NCBI RefSeq assembly: GCF_030704535.1 | Contig: NC_081822.1 | Span: 3,215,001-3,279,000 of the forward strand | DNA length: 64,000 nucleotides | Reading direction: 5' to 3' | Source of the DNA: Vitis vinifera | Taxonomy: Eukaryota > Streptophyta > Magnoliopsida > Vitales > Vitaceae | In this document: positions 38,238 through 49,086 of the stretch, one piece after another | Layout of the letters: each line of letters starts with the position of its first letter | Position numbering within the stretch: position 1 is the stretch's first letter | Translations under genes and position numbers: made by a program | Notes under the pieces: generated by a model | The model's input: the letters and a program-made list of their open reading frames with translations, nothing else | The model's database searches: none | What the model was told of the DNA's origin: nothing

Positions 38238-39239
38238 TCAAGACTCACCTCTGTGAGGAGTAACGTCACGATCCTGGGGATTAATTCGGCGGTACCTAGA
38301 ACGGAAGGGCCACAAAGACGCTAACTGTCTCAACCTCATGCACCGCACCCGCCGATCCTCTCCCTCATGACTCTCATCAGACTCATCAGAAGGAACCGGA
38401 ACCTCATGCCGGCAAACTGGACATGAATTGTGAAGCTGCAGCCATGGAACGATACAGTCTGAATGATAAACATGGTTGCAGGGCAACTCTCTCACTTCCT
38501 CACCAACCTTAAACTCCTCTTTGCAAACGGGGCAATGCGAATCGTTAATCAAATGCGTGGGCGTAATTTTCACGGTGGGCATTGCATTGATGGCGGAATC
38601 AGGAGCAGGAGGAGGACCCGGTCTGTCATTTTGGGTGAGTTCTTCGATCAATTCATTTAGCCCTGGTCCAGAGAAGAAATCCCTGAGCTCAAACCTTGGC
38701 GGTCTCATGTTTTCTGACTGGGGAAAGGGTCCATTTTGGCCAGGAGGACCGGTGGGCCTCAGGACAATCCAAGTCCTACCCTGAGCTCCCAACCCATTAC
38801 CAAAGGGCCACCCCAGTCTCCCTCCCAATTCATTATTTCGCCGCCGTCCAGGGACTCCAGTATCAGCTTCCGCCTCCCAATGTTCTCTGGAGTGGCTTCG
38901 CCTCCTCAGCCATCTCCTGCCTCTGTTTCTAGCCGCTTCTGTTTCAGCCTCATCACCCCTACCAACACCATTATTTAGGCCTCTGAGAGGTGGATCAAGC
39001 ACCAGGGAAAGTGCTTCCAATAAACGGGCTTCTGGGAATGGATCCCAAGTGATAATCTCATTGAAAGCCCTAGGCCTGGTTGTATCAATTTCTTGTAGAA
39101 ACTGACCCAGACAGCGAGGACAGATAATCTGTGACGGGTTGTCGGACGCAATCCTGACCGACCTATTGCACTGATAACACCAGTAAAACTGGTAGGTTCT
39201 GTCGCCATTATTCCTTTCACGAGGAGGGCTCAAAGACAT
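38238..39239 (-). CDS. Zinc-ribbon/RING-H2 E3 ubiquitin ligase (RZF1/RDUF-like)
   Basis: A single exon encodes 333 residues. The N-terminus holds a four-Cys zinc ribbon (FYWCYQCNRSVRI at 18-30 and IICPRCLGQFLQE at 38-50), typical of the plant BCA2/RNF126-like E3 group. The middle is Arg, Gly and Pro rich and probably disordered. The segment DFFSGPGLNELIEELTQND (188-205) precedes the RING-H2 finger: Cys236, Cys239, Cys254, His256, His259, Cys262, Cys273, Cys276 (HCPVCKEEF, LPCNHVYHSDCIVPWL, NSCPVCR). The tail is acidic, then basic. Such proteins pass ubiquitin from an E2 to substrates; several relatives act in drought and ABA responses, but the substrate here is unknown. The last codons contain AGAG|GTGAGT, a perfect splice-donor sequence, so an alternative C-terminus or 3' UTR intron is possible. 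Confidence 0.93.
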   Translation of the reverse strand: MSLSPPRERNNGDRTYQFYWCYQCNRSVRIASDNPSQIICPRCLGQFLQEIDTTRPRAFNEIITWDPFPEARLLEALSLVLDPPLRGLNNGVGRGDEAETEAARNRGRRWLRRRSHSREHWEAEADTGVPGRRRNNELGGRLGWPFGNGLGAQGRTWIVLRPTGPPGQNGPFPQSENMRPPRFELRDFFSGPGLNELIEELTQNDRPGPPPAPDSAINAMPTVKITPTHLINDSHCPVCKEEFKVGEEVRELPCNHVYHSDCIVPWLQLHNSCPVCRHEVPVPSDESDESHEGEDRRVRCMRLRQLASLWPFRSRYRRINPQDRDVTPHRGES

Positions 39240-40110
39240 GGTTTTTAGAATCGAAGTTTTCCTCTAAAAGGGGTGTGTTTGTGTCCAGAGAAAACTAGTA
39301 TTAAATCAAAAGGAAAATTCAAACTGATGAAATATATACATCACTGTATCTGTATAGCGAGATTAGGACAAAGGATGACTTTGTGAAGCTGCAGAACATG
39401 GTGGCCTCCACACAAAGAAAAGGATGAGTGGGGTGGCGATTCAATGGCTTAGTTGAAGGATAGGTCTGGTTTTTTCCCTTCATAAAATTTGAATTGGGAG
39501 GCAATTGTAACGGCTAACTTACCCGGGAAGAGACGTTAGCATCTTCTTTATGGACGAAAATGCCCCCTTGCCTAGCTCACAAGACAGATTCTTGAGTTTT
39601 GAAAGAGGACTACGGTTTTTGCATGCCAAACTCTTTTTCTTTTTCTTTTTCTTTCTTTTTTTAATTTAATTCTGTATAAACATTATTTATTACCAAATTT
39701 CCAACATTTCTTTGCTTAGATGGCAAGGTTTCCCTCATTATTTAATTAATAAAAAAATTATGCGATTTTTTTTTTTTCTAAAAAATTTATGAGTTTCCAC
39801 ATATATGCTTATGTGGGTGATGATAGTTGCCAGTTGCCATCCACCTAACTCCAATATAAAAAGTTGTGTGAACACAGAATTGGGACAACCTACGAAGCTT
39901 CCAAAGAATATGAAGTCACAATTTTCAAGTTTTGTTTCTTTCGGTTGAAGCAATGGAGGACTGGGAAAGTGGTCATCATTGTGAGTAATCTAAATCAAAG
40001 CATCGTCTTTGTCCCTTGGAGTTGCTTGTTTGAATAGTCAAAGCAGCTTGGGCCTTCCTCAAGCTTGGTACTGAAATGGGCCTTTCCTTAGCTTACCCAT
40101 TTGGCCCAAA
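39240..40110. other. Upstream region of the RING gene
   Basis: This is the 5' leader and promoter region of the minus-strand RING gene followed by AT-rich spacer. Three TGGGCC/GGCCCA elements cluster at 40048-40106. No gene is supported. Confidence 0.45.
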
Positions 40111-40120
40111 CGCCCACCGT

Positions 40121-40946
40121 TAGGCCTTGTTTGAGTCATCTTCTCGTTTTTAGCTTTATCTAGAAGCTAAAGTTAAAATCATAGTTTTTAAATGACAATA
40201 TGAGTATTGTAAAAGTTTTATTAAATGTGAAAGGACTTTTTATATAAATCAAATAGGGTTTGTACAAAAACATCTTGTTTTTGGCTTTATCTCGAAGCTG
40301 AAATCAAAATCACAATTTTAAAAAGACAATATGAGTATCGTAAAAGTTTTATTAAATATGAAATAACTTCTTACATAAATCAAAATAGAATTTCTACAAA
40401 AATATATTTTTGTTTTTGGCTTTATTTGAAAGTTGAAGCCAAAATCATAGTTCTTAAAAAACAATGAGTATTATAAAAATTTTATTAATCATGAAATAAC
40501 TTTTTACAATTAAAAAATGACTATTAGCACAAAGTTACCCATGTTTATTTCCGAGATGCTATCATTACTTCTCTAAGGGAAGAGGTTCATGAGCCATGGG
40601 CCTTCTATCTCTACGCGGCAGTCATTGCTGTCTCTTATAGGAGTCTTAATCCCAATGTGGTTGATCATCCTCATGGACTAGCTAATTAGATGTGAGCTCC
40701 TCCTCAAGTGAATTCCTCTTTTTGCTCCTCAACTTACAGGGCATTAGCAATCATTTATGATTGTAGTTCCCCTCCCAAGGGCAAGTTCTTATGTGTTAGT
40801 CACCCGCTCGCCACTAGAAACTCGACTTCCTATTCAACTTGTATGTGTTACGTATACTTTTTTTGGTTTTTATAAGTATAAGAATTCTTATTAAGCTTAA
40901 AAAAGGACTTCTGATTTTTTAGAAGTAAGAACCAAACAAGTCCTTA
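40121..40946. mobile_element. Possible hAT-like non-autonomous DNA element with internal ~131-135-bp repeats
   Basis: The left edge TTAGGCCTTGTTTGAGTC (40121) and the right edge AACCAAACAAGTCCTTAAA (to 40946) are imperfect inverted copies of one another. Inside are three tandem units starting at 40145, 40276 and 40411, each with GTTTTTGGCTTTATC, AAAATCA, GAGTAT and AAAATTTTATTAA-like words. No transposase is present. No clear 8-bp target duplication was found, so the limits are tentative. Confidence 0.4.
40145..40530. repeat. Three tandem ~131-135-bp units
   Basis: Units begin at 40145, 40276 and 40411 with (C/T)GTTTTT(A/G)GCTTTAT and share AAAAGTTTTATTAAAT, ACATAAATCAAA and CTACAAAAA. A diverged relative of the unit is seen at 53385-53520. 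Confidence 0.75.
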
Positions 40947-41019
40947 AACTTTATTATTACCAATACATCATCCTCAAAGATGCGAAGTTTAATCTTAAAA
41001 TGTATATGCCTAAGATACA

Positions 41020-42080
41020 TAAGCAAGGACAAGAAGCTTTCATCTCAACCAAGGCTATGAAACAAGTGGAGGTAGTTTTTCCACTAATGGGGTGCGGGTG
41101 CAGCAACACCAATTCTCTGACGCAAGGGTGAACATCATGAATGTGTTGAATCCATGGCAACTACGCGGCCTTTTCTGAATAAAAACAGTATGAAATGCCG
41201 GTGCTTCAACGCATGAACTTGGACCCATAGCTAATATTTTGCTTACAATAGCTTAGTTGTGCAGAGTTAAATTTTGGAATGAGTCTCTATTAAGAATCTA
41301 CTATTTTTGGTCCAAAACGTGAACAGAATTCCACCATAAGTTTTCAATGAACCCCAAATTTGAATTCTGCTGATCATTCACACTGGCATTAAAGACACAA
41401 GTCAAAAGAAAATTTTTAGGGCCACAAACCCTAGTTGATTTCAGCCTTTCAAAACCATATAGGTGGGAGGGGCGCTTGACTTGGGTGGGAGTCCATTTCA
41501 GCAGATCCTCATTAATTAATCTCACATTAATTGGACCTGTATTGGCGTACTAAGTCAAAAAAGGTGATGAGGATTAGGTGACTAACCGGTATTCTCACAA
41601 GGCAAAAGTTGAAAATATTAGTGAAACAGATAGAAGGCAAACAGGAAATCAACACACACGTCTCCATCAGTTTGAACTTGATTGGAAATAAAAATCTTTC
41701 TTTCATGTTCTGGCATCTGAAAGTCCATTTGGGACCGCTTCACAACTAGGCATTTTCCGATTAAATCAGGTCAGACTCCCTTGTATTTTGGTGCAACTTT
41801 TAGGAAGATGACTTCAATCATGTTTTAACTCCGGTTGATGTGAGGTATGGGCATGTCTCCTGTCCTCCAAAATGTAGGTCCACCTGTAAATGACAAGTTC
41901 TTAAATGGCTCCCAACGTGAATCTGCTACCAGATATTCTGTCCCTCCAATACTGTCTTTTCACTCAGCATACATATGATATATCTTCTGTGACTTGTATC
42001 CGAATCCATCAACTACATCAATACGTATATTCAGTAGCATTAGAAGATTGTAGATATTTTTACACAGACCCAGGCGAATT
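41020..42080. repeat. Diverged segmental duplication, copy 1
   Basis: Blocks in this segment recur in the same order in copy 2 (42200-45650): CCACTAATG near 41080, GACGCAAGG, GTGTTGAATCC near 41145, CGCGGCCTTTTCTGAATAAA at 41164, CCATCAG and ACTTGATTGGAA near 41670, CATTTGGGACCGCTTCACAA near 41725, GTCCACCTG near 41880 and GAATCCATCAACTACATCAA near 42001. The copies are clearly diverged. I do not recognise a protein in either copy. Confidence 0.7.
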
Positions 42081-42360
42081 GATAATGGTTTATTTCTTCT
42101 GTGGTGTTTTGGCTTTGGGGTTTGTGGGTTAATCATAACGAAGAAAGACCCAGATGAACACATGATTCATAAGCCACCCCTTTGGCCTCATTTAGACCTG
42201 AATTGTCTCGAAAGTGCATATGTCAGGATAAGAGCCTTCAAACTCAAGCAATGCCTCAAGAAAAAAAATATGCAACCAATGGATGCAGTTTTCTACTAAT
42301 GCAGGCCAACTACAAATCGACTCTTTGACGCAAAAGCATGGCTCATAAATGGGGTTGAAT

Positions 42361-42647
42361 TGTTGGTATAAGATTAAATACTTATACAAAAAATATATTT
42401 TTGGGCTGGAACTCCTTTTTTTATTGATGAAGAATGCTGAATTTATACATGAACTTGTAACTTAAATGACATTAGAATAGCAGAAAATCAAGCTACTAGA
42501 TGATGAACAACTACTTCCTATAAAATAGAAACCAAATCTTGACCAAATAAAAATAAGAAAATATCTAGATGTTGCAGATTTTGTGCAAGACTCCAGCTGC
42601 AATATTCAAAATTCAAATTCCAGCAAATACTAAGTCAAAATTCAACA
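42361..42647 (-). repeat. Copia LTR (downstream, 3' LTR)
   Basis: Begins TGTTGGTATAAG and ends TCAACA as written on the plus strand. It is preceded by the target copy TGAAT and nearly identical to the LTR at 44496-44785. Confidence 0.92.
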
Positions 42648-44417
42648 CTCCTCCTTGACTTCGTAGATGCAAACTCCAAGTCTTGCACGTAGATACTCAA
42701 ACCAAACTTCGAAAGGGGTCTGCTTCTTTAACACTTTTGTTGGCAATATGTTCAGAAAATATACTGCTCTACTTGCAGTTTTAGCCCAAAATTGTTTGCA
42801 TTCCATTTCAAGGATGGCATTTTTTGAGATCCACCAAACATTGTTTGCATTCCATTTCAAGGATGGCATTTTTTGAGATCCACCAACATCAGTATGCACC
42901 AGTTGCAGTTTTTGGGTTGCTCTCCAGGATATTTTCTTTGGAAAGGGAAGTTTAGTTTGCTTCCCATATTGACAAGTAGCACATATAGGAAGATCTTTTT
43001 CTAAGTCAGGAAGTCCTTCAACTATTTGATTTTTCTTCATGTAGAGCACATCATCATGATGAAAGTGCTCGACCCTTCTGTCCCAAAACATTGTTGTGCT
43101 ATCTTGTTGTAAAATAGCAGTATGCTCATCTTCCAGTAAATTCAAGGCAAAACTCTTGCCCTTCATTTTTATGTTGAACACCTCTTTGCCTTCAGCATCC
43201 TTGATAATGCAATTCCTATCTTCAAAATAAACTTTAAATTCTTTCTCAACGAGCTGTCCAACACTGAGTAAGTTTTGGTCAATGTCAGGCACAAACAAAA
43301 CATCATAAATGAGTTTCAAACCTGTTTGGCTTTCGATTGCAACGGTTCCTTTGCCCTTCACTGGAATATACTCACCATTTCCAATTCTGACTTTGGAAAT
43401 AGTTGTTCTGTCAAGTTCTCTAAAGAGATCTTGATTATTTGTCATGTGATTTGTACAACCACTATCCACAAGCCAGCTTTTAGAGGTGCTTTTATTAGCA
43501 AAACATGTTGCTGCAAACAATTGCTCCTCCTGGCAATAGTCAACTGCTGCACTAGTTTCTTCCTGTTGTTGATTTTTGCAAATCCTCTCCACATGTCCTT
43601 GTTTACCACACTTGTTGCATTTCACATCTGGTCTCCACCAACATTTTTGTGGAGAATGATTTGTCTTCTTGCAATGAGGACAAGGTGGAAAAACTCCATT
43701 TTTCTGGTTGTTGCTGCATGGCTTGTTGTTGTTCATCTTTTCATTTTTATGGCCTGCATTTTTCTGCATTCTTGCTTGAAATGCTCCTTCTGCAGTATCT
43801 CCTTGTCTCATGAGTCTTCTTTGTTCCACAGCCTCCAAGGAATGTAATAATTCTGTCAAGCTAATAGTTGACAGATCTTTTGAATTCTCCAAAGAGGAAA
43901 TTGTAGCTTCATATTTCTCAGGAAGTGTAACCAATATCTTTTGAACAATCTTCTCATTGGAAAATTCTTTTCCAAGCAGCCTAACTTTGTCTGCTATTGA
44001 AAGAAGTTGTGCAGCATAGTCTTTAACAGCATCAGACTCCCTCATTTTCTTCATTTCAAATTCTCGAATCAAGTTCATCACCTGCATGTTCTTGATTCTT
44101 TCATCTCCTTTGTATTCCTCCTTGAGATACTCCCAAATTTCTGCAGCTGAATCAATTTTCATGATTTTGATGAAAATTGATGGTGAAACTGCAGCAAACA
44201 AGCAAGCTTTCGCTTTAGCCTTTCTTGTCCTTCTTTCTTTATGCAACTTCATTTGAGCCACAGTTGGATTGGCTCCCAGGGGAGGAACTTCATAATTTTC
44301 TTCCACTGCTTCCCAAACATCAAGTGCTTGTAGATGAACTGTCATTCTAACAGCCCAAGTTTCATAATTGTCTCCATCAAGAATTGATGGTGCAACTGTG
44401 AGACTTAACTCTTCCAT
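42642..44417 (-). CDS. Copia gag / pol-front polyprotein frame (fossil element)
   Basis: An open frame of 591 codons inside the copia element. Family marks in order: a gag/UBN2 region (NYETWAVRMTVHLQALDVW, IWEYLKEEYKGDERI), a zinc knuckle (CNKCGKQGHVERIC), an aspartic protease start (WLVDSGCTNHMT) and a gag-pre-integrase zinc motif (CATCQYGKQTKLPF). It is a retroelement protein and not a host gene. Confidence 0.85.
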   Translation of the reverse strand: MEELSLTVAPSILDGDNYETWAVRMTVHLQALDVWEAVEENYEVPPLGANPTVAQMKLHKERRTRKAKAKACLFAAVSPSIFIKIMKIDSAAEIWEYLKEEYKGDERIKNMQVMNLIREFEMKKMRESDAVKDYAAQLLSIADKVRLLGKEFSNEKIVQKILVTLPEKYEATISSLENSKDLSTISLTELLHSLEAVEQRRLMRQGDTAEGAFQARMQKNAGHKNEKMNNNKPCSNNQKNGVFPPCPHCKKTNHSPQKCWWRPDVKCNKCGKQGHVERICKNQQQEETSAAVDYCQEEQLFAATCFANKSTSKSWLVDSGCTNHMTNNQDLFRELDRTTISKVRIGNGEYIPVKGKGTVAIESQTGLKLIYDVLFVPDIDQNLLSVGQLVEKEFKVYFEDRNCIIKDAEGKEVFNIKMKGKSFALNLLEDEHTAILQQDSTTMFWDRRVEHFHHDDVLYMKKNQIVEGLPDLEKDLPICATCQYGKQTKLPFPKKISWRATQKLQLVHTDVGGSQKMPSLKWNANNVWWISKNAILEMECKQFWAKTASRAVYFLNILPTKVLKKQTPFEVWFEYLRARLGVCIYEVKEEC

Positions 44418-44495
44418 TGCTAAATGATTTTAGAAGGTGTTTGGGTTCACTCACCTCACTGGCCCCTCAAGATAACTATGGCTCTGATACCACTT

Positions 44496-44785
44496 TGTTG
44501 GTATAAGATTAAATACTTATACAAAAAATATATTTTTGGGCTGCTGGAACTCCTTTTTTTATTGATGAAGAATGCTGAATTTATACATGAACTTGTAACT
44601 TAAATGACATTAGAATAGCAGAAAATCAAGCTACTAGATGATGAACAACTACTTCCTATAAAATAGAAACCAAATCTTGACCAAATAAAAATAAGAAAAT
44701 ATCTAGATGTTGCAGATTTTGTGCAAGACTCCAGCTGCAATATTCAAAATTCAAATTCCAGCAAATACTAAGTCAAAATTCAACA
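44496..44785 (-). repeat. Copia LTR (upstream, 5' LTR)
   Basis: Begins TGTTGGTATAAG and ends TCAACA on the plus strand, followed by target copy TGAAT. The tRNA-Met primer site lies three bases inside it. Confidence 0.92.
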
Positions 44786-46570
44786 TGAATCATTGCAAAA
44801 GCGCGGCCTTTTTTGAATAAAAACAAACCGTCAATGCTTCATCATATAAAGTTGGACTTGAAGCTAATATCTACTTGCTTTCAAGATATAGCTTAGCTTT
44901 ATAAATTCATTTGGAAAATAAGCTTTCCTTAAGTTTGGACCCTTTAAATACCAAGTCAGAAAGCACATGTAAACAGGGCCATACATAGATGTTTCCATCA
45001 GTTGGGACTTGATTGGAAGTATCTCGCTTTGGTATCTGAAATTCACTTTTGGGTGTTCATTTGGGACCGCTCCACAACTTGGATGTCTGAAATTATATCA
45101 GGCCAGCCACCGACCCTTCTGCTCTGGGGGCAACTGCTAGTCTACATTTAGGTATACCCTGGTGTTTTGGGGCAACTTCTTGGACTCCCAAAGTCCACAT
45201 TAGGCGTACCCATACGTTTTGATGCAAATTTTGGAGGACTTGTCGCATACATGTTACTCACAAAAGGGGGATACATTATAAACATTCACCTCACCTGTTT
45301 GCCTAGTGTTTTACCCTTCACATTTAAATGGTATTGGTACAAGTTATGGGCAATTTTCCTGCTCATCTAAACATAGGCCCACCTGGAGATGACTATTTCA
45401 TAAATGTTTCCTAACTTATTATTTGCTTTGTCAACTAATAATGGCCGGGCCACTAACCATAATAACAACCGAAATTAATTTCTCCCAAAAGGGTGTGCCA
45501 AAAGAAAACTATGGGAAATGGTTGGATGCCCCAGCAGTTGGGTTGGAATGGGTCCATTGTGTTTTCATTCTTCATTTACTGGCATATCCTATCTGAATCC
45601 AACAACTATATTAATTACTTACTGGATTCAAAAAATAAAGACAGAAGAGAATGCAAAAATAAAAAAGAATACTGACCTTGATTTTAATTAGTATTTCAAG
45701 TTGAGTAGCAGCTAAAGATAAAGAAAACAACAAGGGTATTCTGTGAAGTGGAAATGCAAAGGAAACTGCCCAGGACCTTTTGTAAAGTGTACACTTGCAG
45801 TGGATCCAAAAATGATTCATTGATAAAGAGCTTTGCTTTTCCACAGAGCTTTTCAAAGCTAGCCTGCAATGGAGTGCCTCTAGAAAAGGCAAAAAGGAGA
45901 TATGAAGAAGGTGTAATCCAAAAATGAGTCATTATTTCCTCCTATTCCACAGTATTAACATCTACTGATAATGTGACATGTATCTTAATTTTAGTTTTCA
46001 AAATGGTTAGAAAGGGAGAAGATGATGAAGTACTGTTAAGAACAGAAGGTGGTTTCCCATTATAGGTGAACCACATTCTAAAGGGGGTAACTTTATTTGA
46101 ACAAAGCTAATGATCCCTTTTTCCACTCAAAATAATGTCAATACATACCTTTTCTTTCTCCTTTGCCCAAACACTAAAATAGTAAGCTGCCTTTTCTTTC
46201 TTTTATGGGAAACCTTGAATGCTTCACTCAACCACAGACCACTTCTTTTTCTAAAAGAATTGGAGCATTCTTTTAAAAATTAGAACTTTTCTAATGAAAC
46301 TACAAATTAGGTGATGTTTGGTATGCACATAAACTTAGGTCATCAATATGGGTTATTTTGAGAAAGAGTGTTTGTCAAAGCTATTTTAATTATTTCTATA
46401 GTTACTTCAAATGTCAATACAAGCAATCCAATTATTTTCCATGATCTCATTATACTTATTTTATGGCATTATTTGGAGAATTGTATCTATCATTGATAAT
46501 GTTGAATCTAAACACGTCTCTAAACAAATTTGGTATAATTATTTGGCACATTCAGAGAATCAAAACTCAT

Positions 46571-46862
46571 TAAGAGGGTGTTTGTTTTTATAACTTTTTA
46601 CTGAAAGCAATTTATATTTTCAGATTTTAAATTATTTGTTTTTCTATTTTTTTTATAATTTATTATGAACTTTTTACTGAATAAAAAAAAAAGTCAAAAT
46701 ATTTGATTTTTTTTAAATAGAAAAAACAACATGTCAATTTTTTTTTTAACTTTTTAATGTTTAATAGAAATAAAATATTACAAAAATAAAGAACTTAATA
46801 CTTAACACTATTAAACATTAAAATTCTATTTAAAGTAAAGTAAAAAAATAAATACCATCTAA
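46571..46862. mobile_element. Probable MITE with degenerate inverted ends
   Basis: The left end GAGGGTGTTTGTTTTTATAAC and the inverse of the right end (AGATGGTATTTATTTTTTTAC) match imperfectly over ~20 bp. The ~290 bp between are AT-rich without coding capacity. No clear target duplication was seen. Confidence 0.4.
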
Positions 46863-47682
46863 GTTGTTTTGATTTGATTAATTAAAAATGAGTTGCACGA
46901 CCCAAAAAGCAAAAGAGGAAAAACTTAGGTCATAAAAATGATAGGATGAAGACATGGGGAGTGCTAAACGAATGCATGAATCTCTTTTGTATCCTATATA
47001 TTTAAAATTTGAAAATCAAGTAAGAAGTAAAGAAACCTTTAATTTTCAAAATCTTTTGGGCAACCCCACAAACTTTTGGAAATTTCTTTAGCACAGTGCT
47101 CAAAGATTTGAACTAAAGATTGACTTAATGAACTTTCAAAGATTTAAGCCAAGGCAGAAAGCAACAGAAGAGATTCAAGATTTAAGAGAAATGAGGGAAA
47201 CAAAATTAGAATAACCCAAAAAGGGGGAAATGTCCATAAGCACAAGGTTTGGGGTTTACTGGTCCTTCAAAGGGACTAAAGAAAACTGTCTTTAGTTATT
47301 TGGAAGAATAGTGAGAAAACAATTTGCTTTCTTCTCTCATATTGGATCGTTATAAGTGGTTTGTTTATTTATTTGGTAGAACTCTCACACTGCCATCTCA
47401 GTTTTCAACAAAACTTTTATGGGGATTAACCCAAGTAAATTGACCGGATCATAGATTCAAAGATTTAAAACAAGCCCCTAAGAATAGTAAATTCAAGCAT
47501 CTCTGGCTGCGGTCAGAGATTGATCCCTCCAAAGTAACCAAATGAAGGAGACGCCCCATTTGTTTAAAAACTATAAGTTGCTCAACAATAATAGCCAAGA
47601 TGGTATTTAATTATGGTGGTGGGAGCCTGGTGGGGACATGCTCCAAAACAACACAAACAAAATCAAGAATAAATTTAATGCA

Positions 47683-47700
47683 TCTCTCTCTCTCTCTCTC
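47683..47700. repeat. (TC)n microsatellite
   Basis: Nine TC units in a row in intergenic DNA. Confidence 0.85.
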
Positions 47701-48744
47701 GTAATGATATTAGACTAGCATGTTGGAACAAGGCTTTAGTCATGGCTGAGGTGGTAGCTCCCATCTGTTTAGTTTTCAAATCCAAAACCATCTAGGATAA
47801 GTCAAAAGGGGTACCATCTCCCCACATACGGCATAAAAAAAATATCAGTAAAACATTTCTTTCTTTCCTTGATGGATTCACTTTTGTGAAACGCATGTGG
47901 GAGTGGTTGGAAGTTTAAAACTGAGAGAGGGAGATCTGAATCTAGGGGGTAAGTAGAGAAAGCTGAAGCATAAAATGAAGGGGGATTTGAAAATTCAAGC
48001 AGGGAAGTCCCTTTTTTCACCTTTTAAAAAGGATGGAACAGACTGTGGATCAAACATGCATGAAAGATGATAAGTTTTTTTCAACAAGAACCCCACCACC
48101 ACCACTACAATACCACATCATGTGCTTGTACACAGGTAAAGACAATCCCTACATTATATACCACCTCAAGAAAGAAAGCACATGGCTTCCTATTATTAGT
48201 TTAATGCAATACTGGCGTGACATTAAACCAGGTTCATGTTTTAGGTCGATCTAGATGACGTATGATTTGTCGCATATTGTTCTGAAGAACATTTGATCCA
48301 TCTCCAATTTTTTTTTGAGTCTTAAGATAAGCTAGCAACTTTTGGCCATATGCTTTGAGGTGTTGGTGTTATGGCAAGTCTTATGGTATGAAGATCCTTC
48401 ACACTCTCTCATGTTACTCTATGTCGATGTGTCTGTGAGATGGGGCATGGGCAAGGATCAGTCAGGAAGTTCCTTGCATGGAAAGGATTCTGCAAACCCA
48501 ACCTGTCTCTACTTCATTGTCTCAGTTTTTAGAAATGATTTTACTCCATGGAACATGAATCTTGACAGTCAAACCCAAGTGGATCTGAGCTGCAAGAAGC
48601 TGCATAACCGTTATCCCATGTGCAAGTTGGTCAGGTTAGTTTTACGTCTCCAGTGCAGAGTTGCTTTAAACGTATAGCCATTCTCAAATGCAACTTGAGA
48701 TGGGGCAAAAAAATATTGAAGATAAGGCTCTGATATTGTCGTGT

Positions 48745-48774
48745 GTTGATGATGATGATGATGATGATGATGAT
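48745..48774. repeat. (GAT)n microsatellite
   Basis: About nine to ten GAT units in a row in the spacer downstream of the MORN-repeat gene. Confidence 0.9.
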
Positions 48775-49086
48775 GTGAGAGACAAGATGGGCACAGGCCT
48801 ATGATCTCATTGTTGCAGTGCAAAACACAATAATGGAGCTTCATGAATCAACCCCACCAGACATAAGTGTAATGCAATTTGGTTAGAATGGGAAAAACTG
48901 AACTCTTGAAAACTCATCTTGCATTGATATACATATGGATTTATATACAAGTTACAGTGTGATCAGCCAAACCTCAAACATTCTCTCAACCACCGATGAA
49001 GCTTTTGCTTACAGGGGTTTTACATCTTCCAGGTACATAAAAATCTAGTAAATTTACACTATCAAGCAAAGGTTGTTGGTTGTTAG

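Larger units (their letters stand above)
42361..44785 (-). mobile_element. Short Ty1/copia LTR retrotransposon
   Basis: This is a fossil element with both LTRs: 42361-42647 (287 bp) and 44496-44785 (290 bp), starting TG and ending CA. A 5-bp target duplication TGAAT lies at 42356-42360 and 44786-44790. Next to the right LTR, on the minus strand, is a primer site TGGTATCAGAGC (44492-44481), matching initiator tRNA-Met; next to the left LTR is a purine tract AAGGAGGAG. The internal region carries a gag-type frame and the front part of pol; reverse transcriptase and RNase H were not recognised. The LTRs appear nearly identical, so the insertion is young. At 2.4 kb it looks broken and non-autonomous; I would expect it to move only with help from a full relative. 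Confidence 0.92.
42200..45650. repeat. Diverged segmental duplication, copy 2 (interrupted by a copia element)
   Basis: Same block order as copy 1: CTACTAATG near 42293, GACGCAAAAG near 42328, GGGTTGAAT at 42352-42360, then the copia insert, then CGCGGCCTTTTTTGAATAAA near 44801, CCATCAG and ACTTGATTGGAA near 45000, CATTTGGGACCGCTCCACAA near 45059, GCCCACCTG near 45378, GAATCCAACAACTATATTAA near 45596. Without the copia insert it is about 1 kb, like copy 1. Confidence 0.7.
44791..49086. other. Intergenic stretch
   Basis: After the end of duplication copy 2 (about 45650) there is AT-rich spacer. Repeats at 46571-46862, 47683-47700 and 48745-48773 are the only structures I can name. No gene is supported. 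Confidence 0.5.
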
